From Phreatobacter sp. (GTDB taxonomy: Bacteria > Pseudomonadota > Alphaproteobacteria > Rhizobiales > Phreatobacteraceae), in assembly GCF_030691135.1 (NCBI RefSeq), contig NZ_JAUYFA010000097.1:1-35921 (forward strand): a DNA stretch of 35,921 bases, given 5' to 3'. Each line of letters opens with the position of its first letter. Position 1 is the first letter of the stretch. The notes beneath the pieces are model-generated. The model was not told the DNA's origin. It searched no databases and worked only from the letters and a program-made list of their open reading frames with translations. Position numbers and translations under genes: made by a program. Positions 24,683-32,253 of this stretch are shown one piece after another.

Positions 24683-24942
24683 CCCCACCCGCACCCTCCC
24701 CGCGCGGCGCGCGGAGAGGGGGACTTCGACGTCGCGCTTCGGTCGGATGGGTCGGACCTGGCCCGGCCTTCGCCTGCATGGCCCCACCCGCACCCTCCCC
24801 GCGCGGCGCGCGGAGAGGGGGACTTCGACGTCGCGCTGGCCGGGATCGGCTGTGCCTGGCTCCACCGTCGCCGGCAGTGCCGGGCGTCGTAGTCCCCCTC
24901 CCCTTGGAGCGGAGCGACGAGGGGAGGGTGCGGGTGGGGCAT
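24683..24942. repeat. Three copies of a 56-base interspersed element
   Basis: Copies 24683-24738 and 24782-24837 are identical over 56 bases (CCCCACCCGCACCCTCCCCG ... GAGAGGGGGACTTCGACG). A third, at 24888-24942, is in reverse orientation with the same outer arms but a different centre built around GGAGCGGAGCGACGAGG. The arms CCCTCCCC and GGGGAGGG can pair, so each copy is a hairpin-forming unit. A degenerate fourth may sit at 24971-25006. Confidence 0.85.
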
Positions 24943-25225
24943 GGGGACTGCGGTGCGCTCTGACAGGCACACCCCCACCGCTCCCCGCCGGGGAGAGGTG
25001 AAGCGGTGCCGGCTGCGCTGTCCCTTCGATCCATCCACCCATGCCTCCCCGTTCCCGCGCCTGATGAGGCCGGGGCTTGCTCCGTCGGTCCCCGCCCTTC
25101 CGGATCGGAAGCGCGAGGGGTGAAGCGCCGTCAGGCGCGGAGGCCAAGCCTCCTGGCGCCGCGGGTCGCCCCGCGGAACCGGACTTCGCTGCCGAAGCCC
25201 GCCGGCTCGCGTGGAATCCGTTTGG

Positions 25226-25272
25226 TGGCCCGGATCAAGCATCCGGGTGGTGGCCCGGATCAAGCATCCGGG
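25226..25272. repeat. 25-base tandem repeat, two units
   Basis: Unit TGGCCCGGATCAAGCATCCG plus GGTGG occurs at 25226-25250 and again at 25251-25272 (last three bases changed). Each contains the perfect hairpin CCCGGAT-CAAGC-ATCCGGG. Only two units and no spacers, so not a CRISPR. Confidence 0.8.
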
Positions 25273-25520
25273 CTGACCCGAGGAAACGGACCCCGCGCGA
25301 GCCGGCGCGCCCCACGGCGCTTCACCGCGGCATTTGTCGTTCACCGGGCCGCGCGTCCGGGGCGCGTGGGGCAGGAGGGCATGGCCCGCGGCCAGCCTCC
25401 CCGGCCTCGGGACGACGCGGTTACCCGCATATCCCCGAAAGCCCCCGGCGGATGGGGTCACCCCCGCCCGCCGGTCCCGCGCGCCCACCCAGCGATGCTC
25501 CTCGCGCAACGGTCACCCCC

Positions 25521-25721
25521 GGCGCGGATGCGCCCGCGGGGCCCGAAGGGGCGGTGTTCCCGGCGACGCCCCCGCGTGTCGGCTGGTAAGGCCGCCGCAC
25601 GGGAGAACCGCCCCTCCGCCCCATCACCCGCACCACCGGACGATGCCTCGACGAGGACGGAAGGTGCGAAGAGGATAAGGGCGGTTCGGAAAACGGGGAG
25701 AAAGGACGCGCGGATTTTTTT
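25521..25721 (+). ncRNA. Candidate structured RNA ending in a T-run
   Basis: Consecutive hairpins: GGCGC-GGAT-GCGCC (25521-25534); CGCGGGG/CCCCGCG (25535-25541 with 25570-25576). A multi-part stem follows, AACCGCCC (25606-25613) with GGGCGGTT (25679-25686), enclosing CGCACC/GGTGCG (25629-25634 with 25663-25668), CCG/CGG and CCTC-GAC-GAGG. Seven T residues follow at 25715-25721. It does not carry the signatures of RNase P RNA, tmRNA, SRP RNA or a riboswitch that I know. GC-rich DNA pairs easily by chance, hence modest confidence. Confidence 0.35.
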
Positions 25722-25860
25722 CGGCGGGCGGGAAAGGTGGGGAGGATCAGGGGGTTGGTCGGAGGGGGATGGCGGGAAGGGGGCCGAGTTGTCCCCGGGG
25801 TGGGGCGGGGCACGCCGCTATTGCCGAAGTTAGCAGGCCCACCCGCCGGAGCCACCACCT

Positions 25861-26001
25861 GTCATGCCCGGCCTTGGGCCGGGTATCCACGACTTCTCGA
25901 AGGGCGGTGGACAAGGCGTGGATACCCGGCATAGCCGAGGCCACGCCTCGGCGTTCCTCACACATGACGGCGGCCAAAGGCCGCCTTTGCCCGGGCATGA
26001 C
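25861..26001. repeat. Composite palindromic (BIME-like) element at the island's left flank
   Basis: Outer arms GTCATGCCCGG (25861-25871) and CCGGGCATGAC (25991-26001) are perfect inverted repeats; inside are CCGGGTATCCAC / GTGGATACCCGG (25879-25890 with 25918-25929), GCCGAGGC-CAC-GCCTCGGC (25934-25952) and GCGGCC-AAA-GGCCGC (25970-25984). It shares its core with the element between trmD and rplS. It ends about 110 bases before the low-GC genes. Confidence 0.85.
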
Positions 26002-26109
26002 GGTTGAGGGAGAGCGTGCGGCACCGCCTCATCGGCCAATCCCTCTCCCCGCGTGGAAAAGAGTGCCCCGTCAGCGGGTTGGTCAGGGGTGAGTTGGTCG
26101 CCCACGCAG

Positions 26110-26139
26110 TTGACGTTGAGAAGCGATACACCCTATGGT
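26110..26139 (+). promoter_or_regulatory. Likely promoter of the HEPN-DGQHR gene pair
   Basis: TTGACG (26110-26115), 18-base spacer, TATGGT (26134-26139), about 34 bases before the GTG start. Base composition drops here, so the island probably carries its own promoter. Confidence 0.45.
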
Positions 26140-26172
26140 CGCATCAATTGCAAACACTTGCTCGGTTGAATT

Positions 26173-27096
26173 GTGGCTCGCCAGACTCGCAAACAGGACA
26201 AGTTCTACATTGTCTCGCCCTTTGGAGTCGCCCTTGAAACTCTTCCGGGCGGTACACACCAAATTTCATCGGGACTGACGTTTTCTCCTTTGGCGAATGA
26301 GTATCGCATCTCAATCATCGACTATCTCGATGAGAAAAAGGAAGAGGCGCTCTCCCAGCGGGTGCGGTCACGACCTGCTTTCCTGATTGATACAGCAGCA
26401 AACGAAATCGGACGAACCGCGGCCACCGAAGACGAACGCATCGATGCGTTCTTACAGGTCCACCGCTTCGCACTTGAAACAATCTGCAATCTGAAATGCC
26501 CTCTCGCTGTTTTCGGAAGCGACGGAAGCTCCGTAATAAGGCACCATATCGAAACCACTGATCTTTGGCGAATGGCCGACACAGGGGCCAACTTACATAA
26601 CGACGACTGGGACAAGCATGCTACATTCCTCCGCTTTCTTTATGAGAGCGTGCCAGTCGCACCGCTTTCGCTTCTTTCAATCACTCGATTGTCAAAAGCC
26701 TTCCGCGAAGGGCCAACCCCTGACGGAATTATTGACATCGCAATTTGCTTGGAGTGCTTGATAACAGCAAGCTCAGAAATAAAATTCCAGTTTGCACTTT
26801 ACCATTCCCTGATTGGCTCTGACGATATTACGTCACGGGACCATGATTTTCGCCGACTGCAAAAACTATACGATGTCCGCAGCAAGACCGTACATGGGGG
26901 CCAGGTCACGAAGGGTGACAAAAAGAAGCTTGCGGAACTGGTTGGCGACTGGGACAACTTGATAGCTCTAGCCCGGAAAAATATAACCTACTATCTGCTG
27001 TTCTGCCGATCGCAAGGACCCGCAGATTGGCCGGACCACCTAAGAGCTTTGGCGCTTGGTGAAGCCAGGATTCAACCAGAGGCGAGCCGTGATTAA
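26173..27096 (+). CDS. Apea-like HEPN-domain protein (putative RNase)
   Basis: 307 residues from GTG 26173; an in-frame TGA lies six bases upstream, so it cannot start earlier. The C-terminal third looks like the Apea-like HEPN domain: DIAICLECLITASSEIKFQF (about 188-207), RDHDFRRLQKLYDVRSKTVH (222-241) with the R-x4-H motif Arg236/His241 followed by GG, then a long helix (ADLVGDW-like LAELVGDWDNLIALARKNI). HEPN proteins with this motif are often metal-independent RNases in toxin-antitoxin and phage-defence systems, or dimerising regulators. The N-terminal part (residues 1-170) contains no domain I know. It overlaps the next gene by eight bases, so both are made together. Base composition marks it as acquired. 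Confidence 0.75.
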   Translation: MARQTRKQDKFYIVSPFGVALETLPGGTHQISSGLTFSPLANEYRISIIDYLDEKKEEALSQRVRSRPAFLIDTAANEIGRTAATEDERIDAFLQVHRFALETICNLKCPLAVFGSDGSSVIRHHIETTDLWRMADTGANLHNDDWDKHATFLRFLYESVPVAPLSLLSITRLSKAFREGPTPDGIIDIAICLECLITASSEIKFQFALYHSLIGSDDITSRDHDFRRLQKLYDVRSKTVHGGQVTKGDKKKLAELVGDWDNLIALARKNITYYLLFCRSQGPADWPDHLRALALGEARIQPEASRD

Positions 27097-28177
27097 GCTG
27101 CATGTTCTGCAAGGGGTTGTCCTCGGAGTGGAGGTTCTACGGGGCTTCGCCAAACTCAGCGACTTGGCGAGAATCTCCCGCGCGGACGTATATGACGAGA
27201 AGAACAATCCGCTTGGTACGCAGCGCGATCTCAGCCCAAAGCACGCGCGGGAGGCGTACGAGTATGCGCGGAGCGCAAACAGAGGATATTGGCCGGAGGT
27301 TCTACTTTGCGTCAGAGACGGGCGATCTTTAAAGTTCACACCGATGGCTGATGGATTTGGCACACTCGAAATCGACGACGTCGCAATCCAACAATCCTCC
27401 TCAATCGCCATTTCACGCATTGACGGAAACCACCGCCTTCACTTCGCCGATGGCCAGACCGCTCAGATTCCGAAATTGGATCGGATTGTCTCGTTTTGCA
27501 TCGCCCTCGATGTGGGCCTACATGAAGAAATTGCTCTGTTCCGCGACATTAACAACAATCAAAAGCGGATGGACACAAGTCACCTCGATAAAATCGAGAT
27601 ACGTCTCTCCGGCGAAGAGGCAATTAAAAGCAGAAATCCGCCACTATATATTGCGAATCGACTCGCAAACGACAGCGACAGCCCCATTTCAATTTTCGTA
27701 TACCAAGGAGGCAAGCGCCCTCCAGGGGCCTTTATTCCGCTGAAATCGATCCATACCGGTATCGAATACATGATGTCTAGACAGACGCGCTTGACAGCGA
27801 TTGGGGATATCGATGCCCAGCTTGTACTAATAAAGAACTACTTTAGGGCCCTGAGCCAGTGGGTGCCAGAGGCATGGGAACATCACAAAGATTACCTCCT
27901 TCTTCGCGGTGCCGGCTTTTGGGGAACCTGCTTTCTAGGTGCCGAAATCATTGATCGAGTTGTCTCGAAGAAAAAACACTCAGTTGAGGACATGCTGGCA
28001 GCGCTAAGGTCAGGCCGCACATGGAACTGGCACCGGAACGGCGATTTTCAGGGTTACAGCGGTCGCGGTGGAGCGGTAAAGATTGCCGACAAAATTATTC
28101 GGGAGCTTAAGGACGAACAAGGAATGACTATGCATGATCTGCTTGAGGAAATACTGAAACCACAGCGCTCATCTTGA
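27089..28177 (+). CDS. DGQHR-domain (DndB/DpdB-like, ParB-fold) protein
   Basis: 362 residues from GTG 27089, preceded by AGAGGCGAG; the GTG overlaps the HEPN stop (GTGATTAA). Earlier TTG/GTG codons at 27056 and 27059 are possible but lack a ribosome-binding site. The layout follows the DGQHR family: [18 protein letters not shown] (43-60), [13 protein letters not shown] (66-78), the signature [15 protein letters not shown] (108-122; DGNHR instead of DGQHR), and [15 protein letters not shown] (151-165). Relatives include DndB, the regulator of DNA phosphorothioation, and ParB/sulfiredoxin-fold proteins. No dnd or dpd modification gene accompanies it. Its last nine bases overlap the uvrB stop on the other strand. 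Confidence 0.82.
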   Translation: MIKLHVLQGVVLGVEVLRGFAKLSDLARISRADVYDEKNNPLGTQRDLSPKHAREAYEYARSANRGYWPEVLLCVRDGRSLKFTPMADGFGTLEIDDVAIQQSSSIAISRIDGNHRLHFADGQTAQIPKLDRIVSFCIALDVGLHEEIALFRDINNNQKRMDTSHLDKIEIRLSGEEAIKSRNPPLYIANRLANDSDSPISIFVYQGGKRPPGAFIPLKSIHTGIEYMMSRQTRLTAIGDIDAQLVLIKNYFRALSQWVPEAWEHHKDYLLLRGAGFWGTCFLGAEIIDRVVSKKKHSVEDMLAALRSGRTWNWHRNGDFQGYSGRGGAVKIADKIIRELKDEQGMTMHDLLEEILKPQRSS

Positions 28178-30787
28178 AGTCTTCCTCCCCGGCTTGCCCC
28201 CGCCCTTCTTCCTGACCGCACCACCGGCCGGCACCTCCCGGTCCGTCCCCGGCCCCATGCTGTCCAGCCCGGGCTTGGCGGCGCGTGACGGCGGCAGGTT
28301 GGCCGAGCGGCCATATTTCTTCGGGCCCTTGAAGCCGCCGGTGCGGTCGTCCACCGCCTGCTGCCGCGCCAGGGGATCGTCGGAAATGGCGAGTTCGGTC
28401 TCGCGCAGGCGCTTGAGCTCGTCGCGCAGGCGCGCCGCCTCCTCGAAGCGGAGGTCCGCGGCGGCCTCGCGCATGCGCTTTTCGAGATCGCCGATGACCG
28501 CCTGGAGATTGTGGCCGACCGCCGCGCCCTGCCTGGCAAGGCCGGCATCGACGGTGACGTGGTCCTTCTCGTAGACCGAGTCGAGGATCTGGGCGATCTC
28601 GCGCTTGATGGTCTGCGGCGTGATGCCGTGGGCCTCGTTCCAGGCCGTCTGCTTCTCGCGGCGGCGGTTGGTCTCGGCGATGGCGCGCTCCATGGAGCCG
28701 GTCATGCGGTCGGCATAGAGCAGCACGCGGCCGTCAATGTTGCGGGCGGCGCGGCCGATGGTCTGGATCAGCGAGGTTTCCGAGCGGAGAAAACCCTCCT
28801 TGTCGGCATCGAGGATGGCGACGAGGGCGCATTCGGGAATGTCGAGGCCCTCGCGCAGCAGGTTGATGCCGACGAGGCAGTCGAAGGCGCCGAGCCTGAG
28901 GTCGCGCAGGATCTCGATGCGCTCGATCGTGTCGATGTCCGAATGCATGTAGCGGACGCGCACGCCCTGCTCGTGCAGATATTCGGTGAGGTCCTCGGCC
29001 ATGCGCTTGGTCAGCACGGTGACGAGGGAGCGGTAGCCGGCGGCGGAGGTGGCCTTGACCTCGCCGATGAGGTCGTCGACCTGGGTGCGCGCCGGGCGGA
29101 TGATGCAGGGCGGGTCGATGAGGCCGGTGGGGCGGATGACCTGTTCGGAGAAGGTGCCGCCGGTCTGGTTCAGCTCCCAGGGGCCGGGCGTGGCCGAGAC
29201 ATGGACGGTCTGCGGCCGCATGGCCTCCCATTCCTCGAAGCGCAAGGGACGGTTGTCCATGCAGGAGGGCAGGCGGAAGCCGTATTCGGCGAGGGTCGCC
29301 TTGCGGCGGAAGTCGCCGCGATACATGGCGCCGATCTGCGGGATGGTGACGTGGCTCTCGTCGACGAAGACCAGGGCGTCGTCGGGGACATATTCGAAGA
29401 GGGTCGGCGGCGGCTCGCCGGGGCGGCGTCCGGTGAGCCAGCGCGAATAGTTCTCGATGCCGGCGCAGGAGCCGGCGGCCTCCATCATCTCGAGGTCGAA
29501 GCGGGTGCGCTGCTCCAGCCGCTGCGCCTCCAGCAGGCGGCCGGCCTTGTTGAGCTCGTCGAGGCGCCAGTTCAGCTCCTCCTTGATGCCGGAAATGGCC
29601 TGGACGAGGGTCGGGCGCGGCGTGACGTAGTGGGAATTGGCGTAGACCTTGACGAAGCCGAGGTCGGCATTCTTCTGGCCGGTGAGCGGGTCGAATTCGG
29701 CGATGGACTCGACCTCGTCGCCGAAGAGGTTGATGCGCCAGGCGCGGTCTTCCAGATGGGCGGGGAAGAGCTCGATGGTGTCGCCGCGGACCCGGAACGT
29801 GCCGCGGGAGAAGTCCATCTGCGTGCGCTTGTACTGCAGCGCGATGAGGTCGGCGATGAGCTGGCGCTGGTCGAGGCGCTCGCCGACCTTCACCCCGAAG
29901 GTCATGGCCGTGTAGGTCTCGACCGAGCCGATGCCGTAGATGCAGGAGACGGAGGCGACGATGATGACGTCGTCGCGTTCGAGCAGGGCGCGCGTCGCCG
30001 AATGGCGCATGCGGTCGATCTGCTCGTTGATGGAGGATTCCTTCTCGATGTAGGTGTCGGAGCGGGGAACGTAGGCCTCCGGCTGGTAATAGTCGTAGTA
30101 GGAGACGAAATATTCCACCGCATTGTTCGGGAAGAAGCTCTTGAACTCGCCATAGAGCTGGGCGGCGAGGGTCTTGTTCGGCGCCAGCACGATGGCCGGG
30201 CGCTGGGTCTCGTTGATGATCTGGGCGGCGGTGAAGGTCTTGCCGGAGCCGGTGACGCCGAGCAGGACCTGGTCGCGCTCGCCGGCGCGGATGCCGGTGA
30301 CGAGTTCGGCGATGGCGGCGGGCTGGTCGCCGGCGGGCTGGAAGCTGGAGACGATCTCGAAGCGCTTGCCGCCCTCCCATTTCTCCGGCCGCGACGGCTT
30401 GTGCGGCACCCAGGTGCGGCCGTCGACCTCGGGCCGGCCCTCCTGGATCAGCCGCTCCAGCGCCTTGACCGTGGCGGTGACGCCGGAGGCGCCGATCTCC
30501 GATTCGATGTCGAGGGCCTGGGCCTGTTCGACGCCGATGCCGAGCCGGTGGGCGAGGGCCTTGTCGGCCAGCGTCGCCTCCGCCTTGAAGGCGGCCTGCG
30601 GCGCCTCGGCGAAGCCGCCGGTGGGGCCGGTGCCGGAGCCGACACCGGCCGTGCCGCGGTTGATGGCGGGGTTGAGCAGGTCGGCGAGAGCAGGCCCGAG
30701 CGGCTGCAGCTCCGGCTTGGACGCCTTCGAGTTCGGCGCGCGGGCCGGCTTCGGCGACTTCGGGACGGCTTTGGGGCTTTTCGGCAT
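28169..30787 (-). CDS. uvrB: Excinuclease ABC subunit UvrB
   Basis: 872 residues, about 200 longer than E. coli UvrB. Residues 1 to about 138 are an extra Pro/Lys/Ala-rich and helical N-terminus; the damage-loading helicase core begins at [18 protein letters not shown]. Walker A is GVTGSGKTF (177-185); the beta-hairpin region [20 protein letters not shown] and [10 protein letters not shown] follow; Walker B is [10 protein letters not shown] (near 475). Helicase motif VI region: [11 protein letters not shown]. The UVR domain ([20 protein letters not shown]) binds UvrC, and a Gly/Lys-rich tail ends GRKTSR. The start at 30787 excludes about 135 upstream open codons that are antisense to the YeeE gene. 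It overlaps the DGQHR gene by nine bases. Confidence 0.95.
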   Translation of the reverse strand: MPKSPKAVPKSPKPARAPNSKASKPELQPLGPALADLLNPAINRGTAGVGSGTGPTGGFAEAPQAAFKAEATLADKALAHRLGIGVEQAQALDIESEIGASGVTATVKALERLIQEGRPEVDGRTWVPHKPSRPEKWEGGKRFEIVSSFQPAGDQPAAIAELVTGIRAGERDQVLLGVTGSGKTFTAAQIINETQRPAIVLAPNKTLAAQLYGEFKSFFPNNAVEYFVSYYDYYQPEAYVPRSDTYIEKESSINEQIDRMRHSATRALLERDDVIIVASVSCIYGIGSVETYTAMTFGVKVGERLDQRQLIADLIALQYKRTQMDFSRGTFRVRGDTIELFPAHLEDRAWRINLFGDEVESIAEFDPLTGQKNADLGFVKVYANSHYVTPRPTLVQAISGIKEELNWRLDELNKAGRLLEAQRLEQRTRFDLEMMEAAGSCAGIENYSRWLTGRRPGEPPPTLFEYVPDDALVFVDESHVTIPQIGAMYRGDFRRKATLAEYGFRLPSCMDNRPLRFEEWEAMRPQTVHVSATPGPWELNQTGGTFSEQVIRPTGLIDPPCIIRPARTQVDDLIGEVKATSAAGYRSLVTVLTKRMAEDLTEYLHEQGVRVRYMHSDIDTIERIEILRDLRLGAFDCLVGINLLREGLDIPECALVAILDADKEGFLRSETSLIQTIGRAARNIDGRVLLYADRMTGSMERAIAETNRRREKQTAWNEAHGITPQTIKREIAQILDSVYEKDHVTVDAGLARQGAAVGHNLQAVIGDLEKRMREAAADLRFEEAARLRDELKRLRETELAISDDPLARQQAVDDRTGGFKGPKKYGRSANLPPSRAAKPGLDSMGPGTDREVPAGGAVRKKGGGKPGRKTSR

Positions 30788-30874
30788 GGCCGCAATATGG
30801 GCCTGCCGGGCCGGGCGGGAAAGGGCGGCATCGGCCATCCCGCCATGCTGCTGACAGGCCATGGCAGCGGCGCG

Positions 30875-30905
30875 AAAAAAAAGGGCGGAGCCGACGGCTC
30901 CGCCC
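30875..30905 (-). terminator. Rho-independent terminator of the YeeE/YedE operon
   Basis: Minus strand: perfect 10-bp stem GGGCGGAGCC / GGCTCCGCCC with a 3-base loop, followed by eight T residues (30882-30875), 25 bases after the operon's last stop. Confidence 0.95.
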
Positions 30906-30930
30906 GAGGCGTGGGAGAGGTGTGGCGGGC

Positions 30931-31488
30931 TCAGGCGCGCTTGGCGGAGGCGCGCTCGACGGCGACGAAGAGGGTGAGGGCAACCACGGCCAGCGCCGCG
31001 AAGATCGCCCAGGGGCTGATGCCGAGCAGGGTGTGGAGCTGCACCCGGCCGAGGGCGCCGACGGGCAGGATGGTGGCCTTCACCCAGTCGAAGGTCAGGG
31101 CATAGACGATGCCGCCGACCAGCATGCCGCCGGCGCCGACGAGGGCGTGGAGGCTGCCGCCGCCGATGGCCGCCAGCGCCGTGCCGGGGCAATAGCCGTA
31201 GAGCACCATGCCGACGCCGAAGAGGGCGGCGCCGAGCGACACGGCCAGGAGGTCGGCCGGCTTGATGTGGAACTTGGCATAGCCGAACTGGACCATGAGG
31301 AAGACGCCGACGCCGCCGACGATGATGGCGGTCATCATGATCTTGAGGACGGTGAAGTCCTGGAACAGGAACTGCCGGACGATGGTGTTGTAGTCGGCGA
31401 CCCGGCCGCGATGCAGCAGGAAGCCGAAGGCGAAGCCGAAGACGACCGAGAGAAACAGGGCGGCGGTGCCGGTGACGGGAAGGGTCAT
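30931..31488 (-). CDS. YeeE/YedE-family sulfur-transport protein, C-terminal half type (DUF6691-like)
   Basis: 185 residues, four to five membrane segments ([72 protein letters not shown]). The motif [15 protein letters not shown] (97-111) carries Cys100, matching the conserved pore cysteine of the thiosulfate importer TsuA/YeeE. This is the second half of a split transporter whose first half is encoded 15 bases upstream. Such pairs import thiosulfate or sulfane sulfur and are often linked to sulfide or persulfide response; no such enzyme is adjacent here. Confidence 0.88.
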   Translation of the reverse strand: MTLPVTGTAALFLSVVFGFAFGFLLHRGRVADYNTIVRQFLFQDFTVLKIMMTAIIVGGVGVFLMVQFGYAKFHIKPADLLAVSLGAALFGVGMVLYGYCPGTALAAIGGGSLHALVGAGGMLVGGIVYALTFDWVKATILPVGALGRVQLHTLLGISPWAIFAALAVVALTLFVAVERASAKRA

Positions 31489-31503
31489 GGTGATGTCCTC
31501 GGA

Positions 31504-32064
31504 TCAGCGGGCGGTACGGAACATGGCGAAGGCGGTGGCGGTGCCGGTGGCGAACATCACGGCGAGGAAGACCCAGCCGCTGAGCGCCAGCTGCAGGCCG
31601 CCGGAAATGCCGTTGCCGCTGGTGCAGCCATTGGCGAGGCGGGCGCCGTACATGGCGATGATGCCGCCGAGGAAGGCCGCGGCGTAGCGCTTCAACGGCG
31701 AGGGGCCGAAGCGCTCGGCCCAGACGGTGGGCACCTGCTCGAAGCGGAAGGAGCCGGCCAGCACGGCCGAACCGAAGCCGCCGGCCAGCGTGCCGACGAG
31801 GAACAGCGTGCCGTAATCGAGGCTGAACAGGTTCCTGGCCCAGTAGCTGTTCCTGGCCACGGCCTCGGCGCCGAGGACCGGCGTGGCGACGGCACCCGAG
31901 ACCTGGGACAGGGCGGTGGTGATGCCCAGCGGATTGTTGACGACGAGGAAGACGACCCAGCTCAGCACGCCGATGCCGATGCCGACGAGATAGGGGGTCC
32001 AGTCGATGATCAGCCCGGCGCGGGCGGCTGCTGGCCGGTAGTCGAGCGTGGTCTGGAGCGACAT
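31504..32064 (-). CDS. YeeE/YedE-family sulfur-transport protein, N-terminal half type
   Basis: 186 residues from ATG 32064, with several membrane segments ([74 protein letters not shown]). Cys147 in [12 protein letters not shown] (146-157) is the conserved cysteine of the family. A GTG at 32121 would add 19 Arg/His-rich residues and has a perfect AGGAGG eight bases ahead, but that AGGAGG overlaps the proposed -10 box, so the true start depends on where transcription begins. First gene of the pair. Confidence 0.87.
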   Translation of the reverse strand: MSLQTTLDYRPAAARAGLIIDWTPYLVGIGIGVLSWVVFLVVNNPLGITTALSQVSGAVATPVLGAEAVARNSYWARNLFSLDYGTLFLVGTLAGGFGSAVLAGSFRFEQVPTVWAERFGPSPLKRYAAAFLGGIIAMYGARLANGCTSGNGISGGLQLALSGWVFLAVMFATGTATAFAMFRTAR

Positions 32065-32132
32065 GGCGGTCTCACGATGACGGTGGCGTTGCGGGCGATG
32101 CGAAGCGTCTCGGCTCCGCACCAGCCTTTCCT

Positions 32133-32162
32133 CCTATACATATGAATGTGTGAATGTGTCAA
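32133..32162 (-). promoter_or_regulatory. Promoter with tandem TGAATGTG repeats for the YeeE/YedE pair
   Basis: Minus strand: TTGACA (32162-32157), 18-base spacer, TATAGG (32138-32133); TGTATA with a 16-base spacer is an alternative -10. The spacer contains two tandem copies of an 8-base unit (plus strand TGAATGTG, 32143-32158), a possible regulator site. Confidence 0.55.
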
Positions 32163-32253
32163 CGGCCCTGTTGCTGGCGGAGTTGATCCAGAACATGGCA
32201 GGGCCTGCGGTTTCGTCGTTTCCTCGGAAGATTGACGCTAGGGAACGACGGCC

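Larger units (their letters stand above)
24647..26109. other. Repeat-dense intergenic block without supportable genes
   Basis: About 1.45 kb between the small convergent gene and the low-GC island. All frames open here are Arg/Pro/Gly-rich, lack ribosome-binding sites, and appear on several strands at once, as expected for GC-rich noncoding DNA. It holds at least three copies of a 56-base element, a 25-base tandem repeat, a hairpin-rich segment (25521-25721) and a composite palindromic element (25861-26001). At 26041-26095 lies a remnant of another CCCTCTCCCCGC ... GGGGTGAG repeat. Confidence 0.7.
26110..28177 (+). mobile_element. Low-GC two-gene genomic island between rplS and uvrB
   Basis: From about 26110 to 28177 GC falls to around 50% (locally below 40%, e.g. 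26761-26820) against the high 60s on both sides, and codon use shifts to A/T-ending codons. The left flank is a palindromic repeat cluster, and the right edge falls in the last codons of uvrB. No integrase, transposase or clear direct-repeat pair is seen, so the transfer mechanism is unknown. Confidence 0.7.

Noticed and set aside
25226-25272. Possible CRISPR remnant
   Set aside because: Two directly abutting units with no spacers and no cas genes in the window.
24643-25509. 288-codon minus-strand frame across the 56-base repeats
   Set aside because: Its internal protein repeats simply mirror the DNA repeats; Arg/Gly/Pro-rich and without recognisable fold.
25300-25721. RNase P RNA or permuted tmRNA
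   Set aside because: The GAGGAAAGTCC and ACAGAAA signatures of RNase P and any tag-encoding frame or T-loop of tmRNA are missing.
25006-25833. 275-codon Arg/Pro-rich plus-strand frame in the repeat block
   Set aside because: No ribosome-binding site or domain, passes through tandem and palindromic repeats, and overlaps other equally long frames on both strands.
28511-31105. 864-codon plus-strand frame opposite uvrB
   Set aside because: Antisense to conserved uvrB; typical third-position GC artefact.
30788-31192. Extended start of uvrB
   Set aside because: The added residues lie antisense to the YeeE gene and its terminator; [10 protein letters not shown] at 30787 is the first plausible start.
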